A stretch of DNA of 64,000 nt from Paramecium tetraurelia. Taxonomy: Eukaryota > Ciliophora > Oligohymenophorea > Peniculida > Parameciidae. The stretch lies in the NCBI RefSeq assembly GCF_000165425.1, contig NW_001799628.1:186001-250000 (forward strand), given 5' to 3'. This document shows positions 37,438 to 50,400 of the stretch, piece after piece (position 1 is the stretch's first letter; every line of letters starts with the position of its first letter). A model generated the notes under the pieces. That model saw nothing but the letters and a program-made list of their open reading frames with translations, was not told the origin of the DNA and did not search any database. A program made the translations under genes and the position numbers.

Positions 37438-38209
37438 TCAATAATTTATCAAATTTGCTTTATTATATCCTATAGACTATTTAAAGCTTCGACGGGAGCT
37501 GCCCGTTTTAATTTGAGTAGATTCTAGGTCCACTTTGGTATTGGAGAAGTCAATCAACTTAATTTTAAAATCATTATCATCACGATAAATCAATAACAGA
37601 CTTGTTCCTTACCATGATGTCACTTGCTTACAATGACTAATGATAAATTGCTTTAAGGATTCTATTTTCTCGATGGCCTCTTTTAAAATTTCTAAATTTA
37701 ATAAACTCTAACTTACAATTTCTATTTTTTAAACCAAAAAAAGTCTTAAGTGACTCAATTAATTCCTATACAGATATGGTTCTACCCCAATGCTTATCCT
37801 TAAACAAAACCAATTCATTATTTTCTTGTATTTTCATTCCACAAATTCTGAGGCCTACTTTAGAGGAAGTTGAATCTTGATAACGCTAAATATGCGATTA
37901 TTTTTCAACTGAATAGCCTAATTTCAGGTCTAGAATTCTCAAATTCTAAGAGTTTTAAGTCAAGTTTTCAAGTATTAAATATTCTAAGAAATTTTTAAAA
38001 TATTTACTCTTATTATTTGGATTATACCTCTTAGAAATAAGAGTATCTAACCATTTTTATTAAGAGTTGATTGTTTCTTATTTTGATATTTCTTGATTTT
38101 TTTCTATAATTGCTACACCATTGTATTGAGAGAAGAACTCCTAATATCCGTCTATGTGCTGAATCCATTCATAAAAACTAATTAGCTTTATAGAAATACT
38201 TTTATTCAT
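37438..38209 (-). CDS. Inositol polyphosphate kinase (IPK family)
   Basis: A compact 248-aa kinase. The family signature PxxxDxKxG appears as ILDLKLG (Asp and Lys conserved, Pro lost), followed by the matching QRYQDSTSSKVGLRICGMKI (compare 'STS..IG.R.CGM'). The metal-binding SSLL...IDF motif appears as SLLLIYRD ... KIKLIDFSNT. One 25-nt intron (37692-37716) leaves 249 codons. It would phosphorylate soluble inositol phosphates (IPMK, IP3K or IP6K activity; class undecided). It is short for the family, consisting of the core only. Confidence 0.8.
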
Positions 38210-38658
38210 TATTATTTTCAATTGAGTGGGACTTCGCTACAAACTCGCCATCATTAAGTTTAATAAATATAGAATGCCCAGAGATTTATTATTCGAAAAA
38301 AGCTTATTGTTATTATTATTATTAGAAACTCATAAAAATAATATATTATCAAATAATGTAATGTTGGATAAATTTATGTTTTAATAGCATGCACCAAGAT
38401 ATTCAAATAATATACAAGTGCAGTTTCATTCTAATTTTAATTTAATGAGTCATCATCTCAAATTTACTTGTATTTTGATTTAAAGCAAAGTTGATATGTT
38501 CACATTTAATATCAGCTTATTTATTTTTCTTTAAGAGAATTGGAGATTAATCAAATAAATTATATTAAAATAGTTTATACGATTATTTTTAAATTTAATT
38601 TGATTGTTTATTGTTTGAATTTAATATCGATTAAAAATTAGATTAGGTAGTAGAGTCG
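38210..38658. other. Intergenic, nothing recognised
   Basis: A/T-rich promoter-side region upstream of the inositol kinase. No ORF is supported. Confidence 0.5.
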
Positions 38659-38979
38659 TCATAAGAACTATATTTATGTAAATGTATCATTGCAATTTGA
38701 ATGGATTTAAATTTATTAGTGATACATAAATATTGAATTGATACAAGATATACTTTATAATAATATTTAAGAAAATTATTATTATGGGATTTTCTGCAAG
38801 TCATCGATTCTAATTTGATTAAAAATATTATAAAATAGTTTTAGATTCATGTAACCTTTAGATGAACATTTAATCAATATTTCCAATCTTCTTCTTGGAG
38901 TTGTGCATTCAAAGTCAAGAACTCTAAATCCAAATATAACAGAGGATATTTCAAATATTATTTTAATTTTAACCATCAT
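38659..38979 (-). CDS. Possible hypothetical protein, 106 aa
   Basis: ATG 38979 opens 107 codons to TGA 38659. The first ~65 residues (MMVKIKIIFEISSVIFGFRV ... PRRRLEILIKCSSKGYMNLK) look protein-like, with mixed hydrophobic and basic residues. The rest is Gln/Asn/Ile-rich, partly from TAA codons, and could be read-through. No family. Confidence 0.35.
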
Positions 38980-39219
38980 AAAATATTTTATGAAACTTCA
39001 TACATAAACCATAGAATATGATGAAATATTAAATAATGTCTAATATAATTAATTATCAAAGAGAACAACATTTTATGAAATCTAAAATTCTCCTTAGAAT
39101 ACAATGGATATTAGAAGAAAAATTAGCTATTCTTTTTATACTAAAAAATGAATTCCTGCGTTGGGATTAAAGTTTTGAATTATTTTTATGAATATATAAA
39201 ATAATAATTATAATAATCA

Positions 39220-39707
39220 ATGGAGTATTTCCTTACAAGATTTACAGTTTATGGAAGTCCATTTTATAATCTCAATGCCGGAAGAGATCATACAGATTGG
39301 GAAAATCAATCAAGACTGAGAAAGGCTTTGAGTAGATTTTAATAATCTGAAGGTAATTATTTAATATTAATAAATAGAGGGACAAGCCTTACCCAAAAAG
39401 TTTACAGATTAATAAATAAAAGGAATTAGATGGGGATTACCTGTTGTTGGTCTGTTTGTAAATGATTTTGTTAATGCTTTTAAAGTTAGGCAGGTTTGTT
39501 GGGGATATTTATTGTGCTTAAAGTTCCATCTACATGAAGGGCATTTTCGCAGTTTTAGGACTCACAATATTTAATAAAATTGGAATGGATATCAGGAATG
39601 ACAATGAAATCTCTTATTGGACAACCAATTATCCCAAGTTACCATCGGACATTCAAAAGGCTCTTAGTTATGGAGATGCAAGATATACTGTGAGATGGAT
39701 TGATTGA
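39220..39707 (+). CDS. Small single-pass membrane protein, possibly mitochondrial
   Basis: Introns 39353-39377 (25 nt) and 39458-39485 (28 nt) give 145 codons. The N-terminal half is soluble, with DHTDWENQSRLRKALSRF. A hydrophobic pair (IRWGLPVVGLFLGRFVGDIY and MKGIFAVLGLTIFNKIG) forms one or two membrane helices. A soluble end (SYWTTNYPKLPSDI ... YTVRWID) follows. The length and layout suit an accessory respiratory-chain or inner-membrane subunit, but nothing in the sequence proves it. No family recognised. Confidence 0.65.
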
Positions 39708-39749
39708 TTTAATATTGCAAATATATAAAATAAATAAAAGCAAATATTG

Positions 39750-41779
39750 ATGTATAATATACTTAGAGCGAAAAATGCCTTCAAGCAAAATAGAAATAAA
39801 ACACCATAGGAATCTATAAATCAGAGGCAACCTAGTTAGAGTGTATATGATTAAAGGTAAATTGATGATTGAAATTTGAAAGCAATTATTCGTTGAGTGT
39901 GACCAAAAGTAAAACTAATAACTCAACTACTATGAATACGATAAATAGAACAAGTAACTCCTTCTATATTGGTCCAAGAAGGGACAAGTTGTAAACTTAT
40001 ACAATAGAGTTATAAAAAACTATGGATGCTGATTTTGGGAATAAATTAAGAACAGGTCATAGGGAGAGTGGCAGACAGAGTAGAAAAGTAGTAAGGTATT
40101 GATGTCATCTTAAGCATACCTCTTATGGACAGAATGATTAAAGACTTATATAACATAGTAAATCTGTCATTTATGGAAAAAAAGAAGTGGAAAATGATGA
40201 TGAACAAACATAAGAGTATCAATGTTTATAATTAGAAATATGACCATTGTTTAATAGGGGTTGATCTAAGAACCTTCTAAACCATTAATCAATACAAATG
40301 AAGAATTGACTAAAATAAAAGAACAAGTTAATTCTATGTATAAGAATTTGGAACCTGACACTATGGAAGTAGATTAATGGGATTATTAGGTAGACTATGG
40401 GAAACTAGAACTTAAAGTATTTAGTTTGGATGAATTGAGATATTTAATTTAAGAATTTGAAAAGGAAGAATATGAAAGAAACTATTTGACAATGGATAAA
40501 ATTCTATTGAAAAATAAGTTTTTTTAGAGATTTGGCTAGGGAATCAGGATTGGAATAATGGAAAAAGCCTCTATGGAAATTCATGATGTTGGAGAAGTCA
40601 TTCTTCAATTGGGTGCTAATAGCAATAACCTTTATGTCATACTTAGAGGATCTTGTTAATAGACATTGACTATGGACATTCAATTAGAAGAATATCAATG
40701 TTTGACTGTCTAATCTTATTTTGATGGTTAAGATTTATCAGAGATCAATTTATTGTAATTAAATAATAGCAGGGGATATTCTGCAAATAAATTCATAGAT
40801 ATGGTTGAGGAAATTAAAGAGCATCCAAAATTCAAAGGTATCATATTCAATTAATAGAGATATGTTAAAAAATGAAAGAACTAAATTGATAACCAGTCAT
40901 ATATCTTGTGCAGAAAAAACATATTTATTGAGAATGGACAATGATCAATTCTAAAAGATTTTGAAATAGTCAATTGAAAAAGACAAAGAATTCAAATTGA
41001 GTATCTTATCATAAATCAGATTTTTCTAACATACTTCTGCATCTCAATTATTGCATTTGGTAGCAGAGTTGGGAATTCAAAAATACTTTTAGGGAGATTG
41101 CGTAGTAAGAAAGGGAGATTAGTTAAACAGAGTGATTATAATAGCTTAAGGTGAGTTTGATATTGTGGAGGAAATACAACTTTAGAGGGAAACAAGAAAT
41201 TATTATTTAGAGAACAAATTAAGACCTTTGGTGCATAGAAAAATCATAGACAGGAATACTAAACCTATGATACCTAGAGATTTTGCTGATTAATCTTTTG
41301 ATTTATCTTTAAATAACAATTCAAAATAATAAGTTATACGAAATTCAAAATGCTACCAATATTGTAATAAGTAAATTAGAGGCAAAAATGAAATCGCATA
41401 TACACATTTACATGTATTGAAAACATTGAAGAAATGCGATGTAATTTGTGGTAGATCATTACTAATTTTATATGACAATGAGTATGATTAGGAAGAGTCA
41501 AGTAATGCAAAGTAATCAATAAATACATTTATAAATAGATTGACTGTTGTTGTAAAGAGTGTGTAAGGTTAAGTTTTCTTTTTGGATGAAAAAAGATACT
41601 AAAATCTCCCAGAAAGTTTACAAAATCAAATTTTAGCAGGATTAAGATCTATGAAGGAATTTGATGATTATGAGATAGATCACATTAGGAAACAAATAAG
41701 AACATGGGAGAAATATAAATAAAATTTATATAAACAGTTTATAATGGAGAAACGCTAAAATACTTTTAAAACATACTGA
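39750..41779 (+). CDS. Cyclic-nucleotide-binding-domain protein, 645 aa
   Basis: Introns 39857-39882, 40091-40114, 40216-40235 and 40838-40859 (20-26 nt) leave 646 codons. After ~170 disordered Ser/Thr/Lys-rich residues comes a cNMP-binding fold (IHDVGEVILQLGANSNNLYV, ILRGS), then a second (ILSQIRFFQHTSASQLLHLV, YFQGDCVVRKGDQLNRVIII, AQGEFDIV). The phosphate-binding 'GE.A....R.A' loop is not clear in either, so ligand binding is uncertain. No kinase, channel or transmembrane part is present. Such stand-alone cNMP-fold proteins are abundant in ciliates and usually have no assigned role. Confidence 0.72.
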
Positions 41780-41850
41780 TTATTAGATTTGTATTTTTAA
41801 TTTGAAATTAATTTCTTTTATGCAAATGAATAAATAGATATATATATGAG

Positions 41851-44800
41851 TCAATTTTAAGCTTTTTTTTATAGAATGGAATTTAATTTGTCTGCAATTT
41901 TTGAATCGAGCATTAAGTTTTGTTTAAGTTGTTACAAATCTATGGCTTAATTTGGTTAATCTATAATGTCATCTTACTAGTCTATTTCACTATAATCATA
42001 TTTCTCAATTGCATGATTTAACTAATCTTCAAATTGCTAGAATTCTGGATCTTCCATTTCAGTCTATTTCTTTGAAGGTCTTGTAGTTGATTGCAGATCT
42101 AAATCTTCAACTATCTGGACATTATCTGTAAAAATAACACCTTCAGCTGATCGTTTAATCCATGGTGCTTCTGGTTTGTTTTCAACTACGGTTGGCTAAA
42201 ATTGTATATAATTTCATTTATACACTAATTGTCTCAAGTAGTTTATCATCGAATTTGGTAGTCATTTCTGGAATCTCTACTGTGGGCAAACAAAAAGATA
42301 ATCTTAATTATAGATTTTGCTTATATTTCTTCAAAGGTAACTTAACCATAGGATAGATCGAGCATAATCTATTGTGTTAAGGGAAGATGATGAATTCAGT
42401 CAACTTTGAAAGCTCAGAATTGATTTCGCTTTTGGGGTTCTAATCTTCCTTCAATAATTAAATGAATAAGGAGAGGTGTTCTTAGATTTCTAGCTATTAA
42501 ATGTTCTCCTGTAATTGTTCTAAATAATGAAGTGCAGAATCAGTCTATCCTAATAGTAAATGGATTGCAGATCTATTGAAATAATATTCAAATAAATTGT
42601 AGGTTCTATCGCTGAATTCAAATTCTTCCAAGGGCTTGCTTTTATATTCCAACTTCTTATGTGTTTGATTCAATTGATCTAAAATATATTAATCAGAATC
42701 ATTCATAGACCCTTATTCCTTTTTCTATTACTCCTCCTTAATTTTATATGATTCTCTCATTGCCTATTGAGCACTATCATATTATTTTAAATAGAACTAA
42801 AATAAGCCCTTGTAAAATAGAATATCTGATTTCTTGAATATCCTCCCTTCTGCTCCTTTTTTTAAAATTTGATTTGCACACTGTAGAGCCTCTTAAAATA
42901 GATTCTAATCATTATTTGCAGTTGAGGTATTTTTTAATTACTAGAGGAGATTTAGATCTACAATGGCATGAATATCATTGGATTATTCTACTATTTTCTA
43001 TAAATCAAGCATCGAGCTATTTAACTCCTTTATTACGATGTATGTTTTTGCTCTGAAATATAGCACTTATAAGCTTTTTTCTGAACTGATGCTTTCAGAA
43101 TAGGATTGAATGGCATCTTCATATGCTCCTATCTAAAAAAACAAATTCCCTAGGAGAATGTCAGTTTGTGGATCAGTTTATTTACATTCTTTGTATTTTT
43201 GAGCATCGTAATAAGCACTTTTCCTATCTCCCAATGATAGAAACACTTTTGCTCTATTTAAATAAGCATCCAAAAGTTTCTCATCTAGATTTAATGCTAT
43301 TGTTAAATCATTGACAGCTGGTTCAAATGCTTCTCTACATGCTTGTATCAACCCTCTCACATAGAAATGTTTTGCTACATGATCTTCTGACTTTTCGATT
43401 GCCTTATCTAAATCAATTAGGGAATCATCTAATCTCCCTTACGCAAAAAGAACAATTCCCCTATAAAATAAGAGATTGGATTGCTCATTGATTTTGACAG
43501 CCATGTCCATGTATTTAATGGCATCATTCAAGAATTTATTCTTTTTTTCTATGTCGTCCTTTGGAATGAGATAACTATAGAATTTAACTAAAGTGGTGGC
43601 TTTATAAAAGTAAGGTTCCATTTTATTGGGCACTAACTTTTAAGCTTTTAAAAAGTATCCCTAAGATTGTTCAAATTAGTTAGCAACAGCAGCCAGAATA
43701 CCTTCAGCGATAAGTTTATTATAAATGGAGGGTTTTTCAAGGGAAGTCAATTGATTGAGATCATTAAGTGCCTTTTAATACTATGATTGACAGAAGTATC
43801 CATAGGCTCTATATTAATAGATGAGTGGTTTCAGAAAATCTGTAACCTAGTGTTTGGTAGTGAGTGTTGTAAGAGCCTCTACTCCTTCATCAAATTTACG
43901 TTTCATTAAGAATGTGACTCCGTCAGTAAAGATCTTGAATTTCTCTAAAATCTTCTCGTCTACATCTAGATAATCAGCACGACTTAATTGATAAAATGCC
44001 TCATAAAAGTCTCTTTGTTCAATTTTAATTTTAGCAATTTCATATAGAGATTTAGACACTGCTTTTTTTGAGTTGTTGTGTTTGATTGATTACTCATAAG
44101 CAAGGAAAGCTTCTTGAATTTGATCTAGAAATAAAATGATAAAATAGCTTACTTTTTTTAGTACAAATGAAACCTTTGATGTAAAGTGCCTCGGAATCAC
44201 AGTAGTCTTCTTCCAACACAGCTTTAATGTCTGAAAGAGCCAAGTCATATTCTTTTAAATCAATATATAAAAGAGTTCTTTTAATAAGGGCTTATCTGAA
44301 GGAGGAATCTTGACATTCAATAGCTTGAGTACAAGCTTAGACACTTTATTTTGGTTGGTTCATATATCTGTAGCAATCAGCTTAGCCAATATAAGAAATG
44401 GCCTTTTTTGGCTGTATTTCAACTGCACAAGTAAAATCCTTCAAAGCGCGATCAAATTATTTCATTTTCAACAAAAGTTTGCCTCTATAAATATACGCAT
44501 CAAAATATTTGTTAAATTGTTTGATTGCAAGAGTTAACTATAAATTTAAATGAATAAAAATACAGTGTTTAAAGCATCGTTTGGACAGTTTGATTTTTTA
44601 TAGGCAATGGCTAAGAGAATGTAGGCATTTCGTTTGTAGTGTGGTTGTTGTTAAATTAAGAGACTAAGATCTGCTATGGCTTCGGAGAATTCAGATTTGC
44701 TCAAATGACATAGGCCATTTAAATATCTGGCTTCTGGGTTGTTGCTGACTTAGAGAATTTCCCCGAAGAGTTTTTGTGCTTCTTCCGTTTAACCCAAGCT

Positions 44801-45390
44801 CAGAAGCTTTTTGCCTTCAATTATTTCTTAGGATTTGTCAGATGGCATTTTGTTGGCACGTGCTAATGTTTATGATTTGGATTTATACCTTCTACATCTA
44901 TGTAATCTTTGAAGGATACGTTGGACATGTTGTTAAAATGCATGCAAAATTCATCATCCTCGTTTTATATACTGTCATCTATATAATTATTTGTATGTTT
45001 CAATTACAATAACTAACAGAATGCATTTTTCTAGAGCGATTCTTTACAAAACTATTTTGCTTGATAAGTTTTTTGGCCTAATACTTGGTTGTTAAGTAAT
45101 TATGAGACTCATTTAACACTCTCTTAGAATGTTTCTATTTAATGATTGGGTGTTATTATACTTGCAGGACTGGCTAAACCATAGGTTTTGACTTAGGTCT
45201 CTAATTATTCTCTGGCAAGAGATGGAAACTCACTTGCTATGCTTTGGGAGGCAACTCTAGATAATAGACTATATTGTTTTACTTTTGACATTCTATTGAC
45301 TTTGCAATTTAAGAATCTGAGAATTTTGATCATTTTCTCTTGACTTTTGTCGAGTCTTGAATCTACTAAATGAATTACTGTCTCTTACAT
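41851..45390 (-). CDS. Large TPR-repeat protein, ~1,130 aa
   Basis: Five introns: 45084-45119 (36 nt, or 42 nt with the alternative AG), 44864-44889, 44538-44563, 44125-44152 and 42196-42223. Together they leave 1,132 codons. An N-terminal ~130-residue linker leads into tandem TPR-like helical pairs through residue ~880: EAQKLFGEILQVSNNPEARY, AIADLSLLIQQQPHYKRNAY, DRALKDFTCAVEIQPKKAIS, PAVNDLTIALNLDEKLLDAY and more. An acidic, Gln-rich tail follows (EIDQQDDIIDQPNQAIDLQQ). TPR arrays are protein-binding scaffolds, in ciliates often ciliary or basal-body proteins; no specific partner can be named. The start is the first ATG after an in-frame TGA; the real 5' end could lie further upstream. Confidence 0.75.
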
Positions 45391-45628
45391 TTTTCATTCT
45401 CTCTAGTGATATTATTATTATATTACTTCTAAATTTACTGTTAACTTATTAATATAATTCAAAAATATTGCATTCTGACTCATATTTTTAATATATATAA
45501 TTATATGTATATATTTTTAAACAAGATAAACAACACCCACTACTCGATGGGTTTCACTCTAAATTAATTTCTGTTTTTGTCTAATTTCTACAGAGAAGTT
45601 TTGCTTTGATTATAAAATTAATTAAAAA

Positions 45629-47324
45629 ATGGGATGCGGTTCAACCAAGCCAGGGGATGTAAATAATCCTCAATAAAGTAATATCTTAAATCCATATATG
45701 AGTCAATGACAAATCTCAATTGCGTGTGACATCTCTCAATTTGGTAACTGAAAAGATTGGGCAGATTTCGTAAGATTATCATCTTCTGAAACCTTCCTTA
45801 GGAAAAGGTAATTATCATGGTCCATCCTCCCTAGGTGCTTACGGAGAAGTTCGAAAGGGCATTCACAAATTAACCAATCAAACCAGAGCTGTGAAAATTA
45901 TCTCAAAAGAAAAGGCCAAAAAGGCTGACATAGAACGTCTAAAGGAAGAAGTTGATATCCTCAAAAGATTGGTATGTTTAGTTGTCTCATATAAGGATCA
46001 TGCCAATATTATAAAGATCTATGAATTTTATCAGGATAATAAAAACATGTATATAGTTACAGAACTATGCACTGGAGGAGAGCTCTTTGATAAGATCTAA
46101 GAATCCAGTTCGTTTTCAGAACGAAAAGCAGCAGAAACCATGAAACAAATCTTGAGTGCTGTCAATTACTTGCATAAAAGCAAAATAGTTCATCGGTATG
46201 TATTTGGTTGCAATTATTTCTAAAAGTGATATAAAACCAGAAAATATCCTATATGAATCTTCTAAGCCAAACGCCTTACTCAAAATAGTCGATTTTGGGA
46301 CATCTCGCTTTTATGATCCAGACGTAAAAATGGATTAAAAACTTGGAACTGTAAATCTATACCTAATCTAGCCATACTACATTGCACCTGAAGTATTGGA
46401 AAGGAAATATGATGAAAAATGTGACATTTGGTCTTGTGGAGTTATTCTCTATATTCTACTCTCTGGAACAGCTCCTTTTAATGGTGATGACGACAATTTA
46501 ATAATGGAGGCTGTGAAAAGAGGATTCTACTCATTCGACACTGAAGAATGGAGACTGATTTCAGTCGAAGCCAAAAGATTGATATCAAAAATGCTTGAGA
46601 GGGATCCCAAAAAAAGGATATCTGCTGAATAGGCCTTATAAGATGATTGGATTACAACTTACGTGAAGAAACCAGAAATAGACCTACCTTAATTGACTAG
46701 AGTGTTAAATAACATGAAAAATTTTAATGTTGAAAAGAAGTTCTAAGAAGCTGCTCTTACATTTATGGTCAATTATTTAGCAACTAGTTAAGAAAAGTAG
46801 GAATTATTGACATAATTTTAAGCATTAGATTTAAATGGAGATGGCAGACTAAGTAGGGAAGAACTAGTTATAGGTACTTCTTGCATCATATATTTCAATA
46901 GGTTATTCCAAAGTTATGAGTTATACTGATGCTGAAATTGAGGTTGATAAATTAATGAAGCAAATTGATTAAGATGGCAATGGTAGCATTGATTATTCTG
47001 GTAATTTATGGTTGTTTCTATGTATTTAGAATTTGTTTTGGCTACTTTTAATAAAGTAAAATTGATTGAGGATAAAAGGTTGGAGTAAGCCTTCAAATTG
47101 TTTGATAAGGATGGAAGTGGTACCATATCTATTGATGAAATCAAACAGATATTTGGACAAAATTCTTAGGTCTCAGAAAAAGTCTGGAAGGATCTAATAT
47201 AAGAAGTTGATTAAAATGGAGATGGATAAGTAAATTGTGTTTTAATTAGATCGAATTTAAAGAATTCAAAGAAATCATTGTCAAATCTATTTAAAATACT
47301 AATGATATTGATGACAAGAAATGA
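45629..47324 (+). CDS. Calcium-dependent protein kinase (CDPK)
   Basis: A 496-aa CDPK. The N-terminus [10 protein letters not shown] has Gly2 and Cys3, a myristoylation/palmitoylation signal for membranes. The kinase domain (~55-320) has [11 protein letters not shown] (split by an intron), [40 protein letters not shown] and [17 protein letters not shown] junction helix leads to four EF-hands: [36 protein letters not shown] and DQNGDGQIEFKE, all with good Ca ligands. Eight introns (20-31 nt) leave exactly 497 codons. Ca2+ releases autoinhibition. In Paramecium, CDPKs act in ciliary and exocytosis signalling. Confidence 0.93.
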
Positions 47325-47453
47325 AAAACCTTTTATATTTATTATTATTTTGCAAACAAGATTTTATTAATTATTATAAATTTTGTTATTTTTATTTAAC
47401 AAATGCAATTCAATTTTAGAACTTATTTATAAAATAATAATTAAACGTGTATA

Positions 47454-50400
47454 TCATATTTTTTTATATTCTGCATTTTTCTCATCAAATTTAGTTTTCC
47501 ATCTGTTAAAGTAGCTATCATTAGCTTCATTGATTGGATATTCCCCAAAAGACAGTACTTCATTTAGTAAATCCTATTATTCCATCTATTTTACAAATTG
47601 AATGGCTTTGAGGGTTTCAGCGTATTTACCTTGAATATTAAAATGATAATACTTAATTCCTTCGTCAAATTCATTTCAATATTATATGAATCCTTAATAA
47701 AATTGATCTTTCTATGGACCTCTCTCAATTGCAAATATTACAATTCTGCACAGAAACCGTAAATTATGTTTTGAATAAACATTTATAATAATTCATCTCT
47801 ATTGGCTATTATAATAATTAGGATAATTTTACTTGGATAAACACATAATTATTAGAGTCCGTTGTATTAAATTTGGAAATCATAATTGCTTAAAAGCCAT
47901 TGATGCATTTTGATCAAATTATTAATGTATTCGGACTAGGAAAGATTTGCAAATGCATCAAAATTGAATTGAATGAAATTCTGAATGTTGTTACCAAAAC
48001 TATTCCACACATTATCTTCCAATTAGAAATTGCGATCCACTTCAAAAATGTTCATCGAAGCTGCAATACCCTGAATGCTGAAACGACAGAATCTTAAATA
48101 TTCGATCAAACAGATGTATTAAAATAAGGATATATTATCTACGTCTCTCTTGAGATTAAACCTTTAGCCACCTCCTTATGTTGATTTTCCATCGAAATTG
48201 GATGTTTAATCTCTTTGGATTGTTCTGTGAGGAGAGAAAGTTTAATTTTATCTCATCATCTAAGCAGATTATACAATTGAAAAATAATCAGAACTTTTAA
48301 TTGATTCGGCTTTGGCAAACAATTGGTTAAGTTTGGTTTCAAGTAAAGTGTAGGGTTTGAAACTCTGGAAAAATTACTTTAGTTTTTTATGATATCCTAA
48401 TTGCTGACTGTATTATCCCATAAAGGTGTAGATAATCTTGTCTAATTGTCTTTTGAATTGCAATCTCATGTTTTTGCATAAGATCAATTCAAGCATGAAT
48501 TAAGTGATTTGAGACAATTCAAAAAAGAGCATGTAACTCTACTAATAAGTTTGAATGTGCTTAAGTGTTAATCCAGTGACATCTGTAAATTGACGAAGAG
48601 ACTAATATTATTATGTTTGATCAATTTAAATGATTGCAGAATGCATTCTTTATTCATGAGAAGACAAGAATTCCAATATTGATCTACATTAAGTTTGATC
48701 ATAGGCTAATAATTCTCTAACCAATACAAGTACATGACACCACATCGAGTGTTTGTGATTGTATTGGCCATTCTCATTCGAATTGTAGATTTGTTCATCT
48801 GCAATAAATGTGAGTTGTTTCAAATATCTCACATCAATCTTATTTGAAATATTGAAGGTGATTATGTCTATCCAACATTGGATGATCGATTAGAAAATCT
48901 TAGAATTATTTTGGTTCTTTAATGCTTCTAGTTGTAAGTTGATAATATTATAAAAGCCTTCGTTTGGTTTATTTAACAATTCTGGATTTGCTGGGTACAC
49001 ATTTAATATGACTGATAGAATTGATGATAATTATCCTATGAGTTCTTTACAATTTGGATCATTGAAATCGATTTACAATATGAAATAATGGAAGACTTGC
49101 ACCAAATCTTAAGGCTCTTGCAATTCATTTTCTTTCACACTTTGTAATATCAGTAACACGGAATGGAAACAAGTGAACAACACTTACCTATATTTTCCTT
49201 TGTATTCATTATTGCAAACAGATTTCAATTCCAAAATTCGTTTGAAGAAGTAAAATTAATGTTAACTCATATTGTTTAGCTTTTCATATGTCATTAAGGA
49301 TGTATCTTTATTAGAAACTACACTCTTATATTTGCAAACTACTTATTGAGTATACCAACATATTTGGTTTAATACTTCTATGGCTGGTATCATCAACTCT
49401 TCATGAATTTTGATGGTATCAAGTACAAAAATGCTTTAACTTGCTTTTTGTAGGAAATATAATGCAGCATTGAATGCATATTCAGTTTCACTTAACTAAT
49501 TGTCTTCCTAACCAAATAGTTTTACTACTCCTCCTTCTATAATATCCTTCCCATGATTAGGTGAGAATATTGAATCTCCAAGCTCAATTTCTTCATATAA
49601 ATCTTTTAAATAAATGTCACTAAAAGCAGATCCTGTCAAACCAATTGAAAAGAAGAATTACACAAATTAAGATAATTAATTAAATGTTGATAAGAGTTAA
49701 GTAAACCATGATGCCATTATATTAGATTTTTATATGGCAATTGCATTTCCACCAATGTAATTGACAGTGTTGCTATCAATTTAAAAGTCTCGACCATAAC
49801 TGTAAATGTAATTGGATAAATAATTGAAAACCAAATTACTTTTAATTACAGGAGTACGTCTTAAGAATTTAGCAAATTCAATATGGTCACTGAATTGTAT
49901 CAGTATCAAATACCACTCTCTAATGAAGTTCTTTTAAAACATCGATTTGATTATTTCTGAAAATGCCTTTGTTGTTTCCTTTGATTCTTATTTCATTTCA
50001 TTTATAAGTAATTTGAATAAATACTCTAACATTACTAGTTCTTCTATTGAATCTAAAATACAATTCTCAATGACACATTATTCTATTGCTGTTCCTGTTT
50101 CTCTAGTAATATATAACTTAGCATTCTGGTTTGATAAAAATTTAATTAATTTTTCACATTTTTTATTTAAAAAAAATTAAACCTCTTTGCATAGTTTAAG
50201 CAATAATGAGGCATAAGTTGTCCTACATTCTTTTGCAAATGATTGATATCTGGATTAATTTACACACAGAACTTAATGAAAGAATACTAAAACCAACATT
50301 GGTATTCTATAATCTTATTCTAATTCATCATCATAACCAAATATATTTTGGAATAATTCTAATATGTACTTGATGCCTGAACTTAGATTTGGATTTTAGG

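Noticed and set aside
43178-44059. Three separate short minus-strand genes (as standard-code ORFs)
   Set aside because: They are pieces of one TPR gene split only by TAA/TAG glutamine codons.
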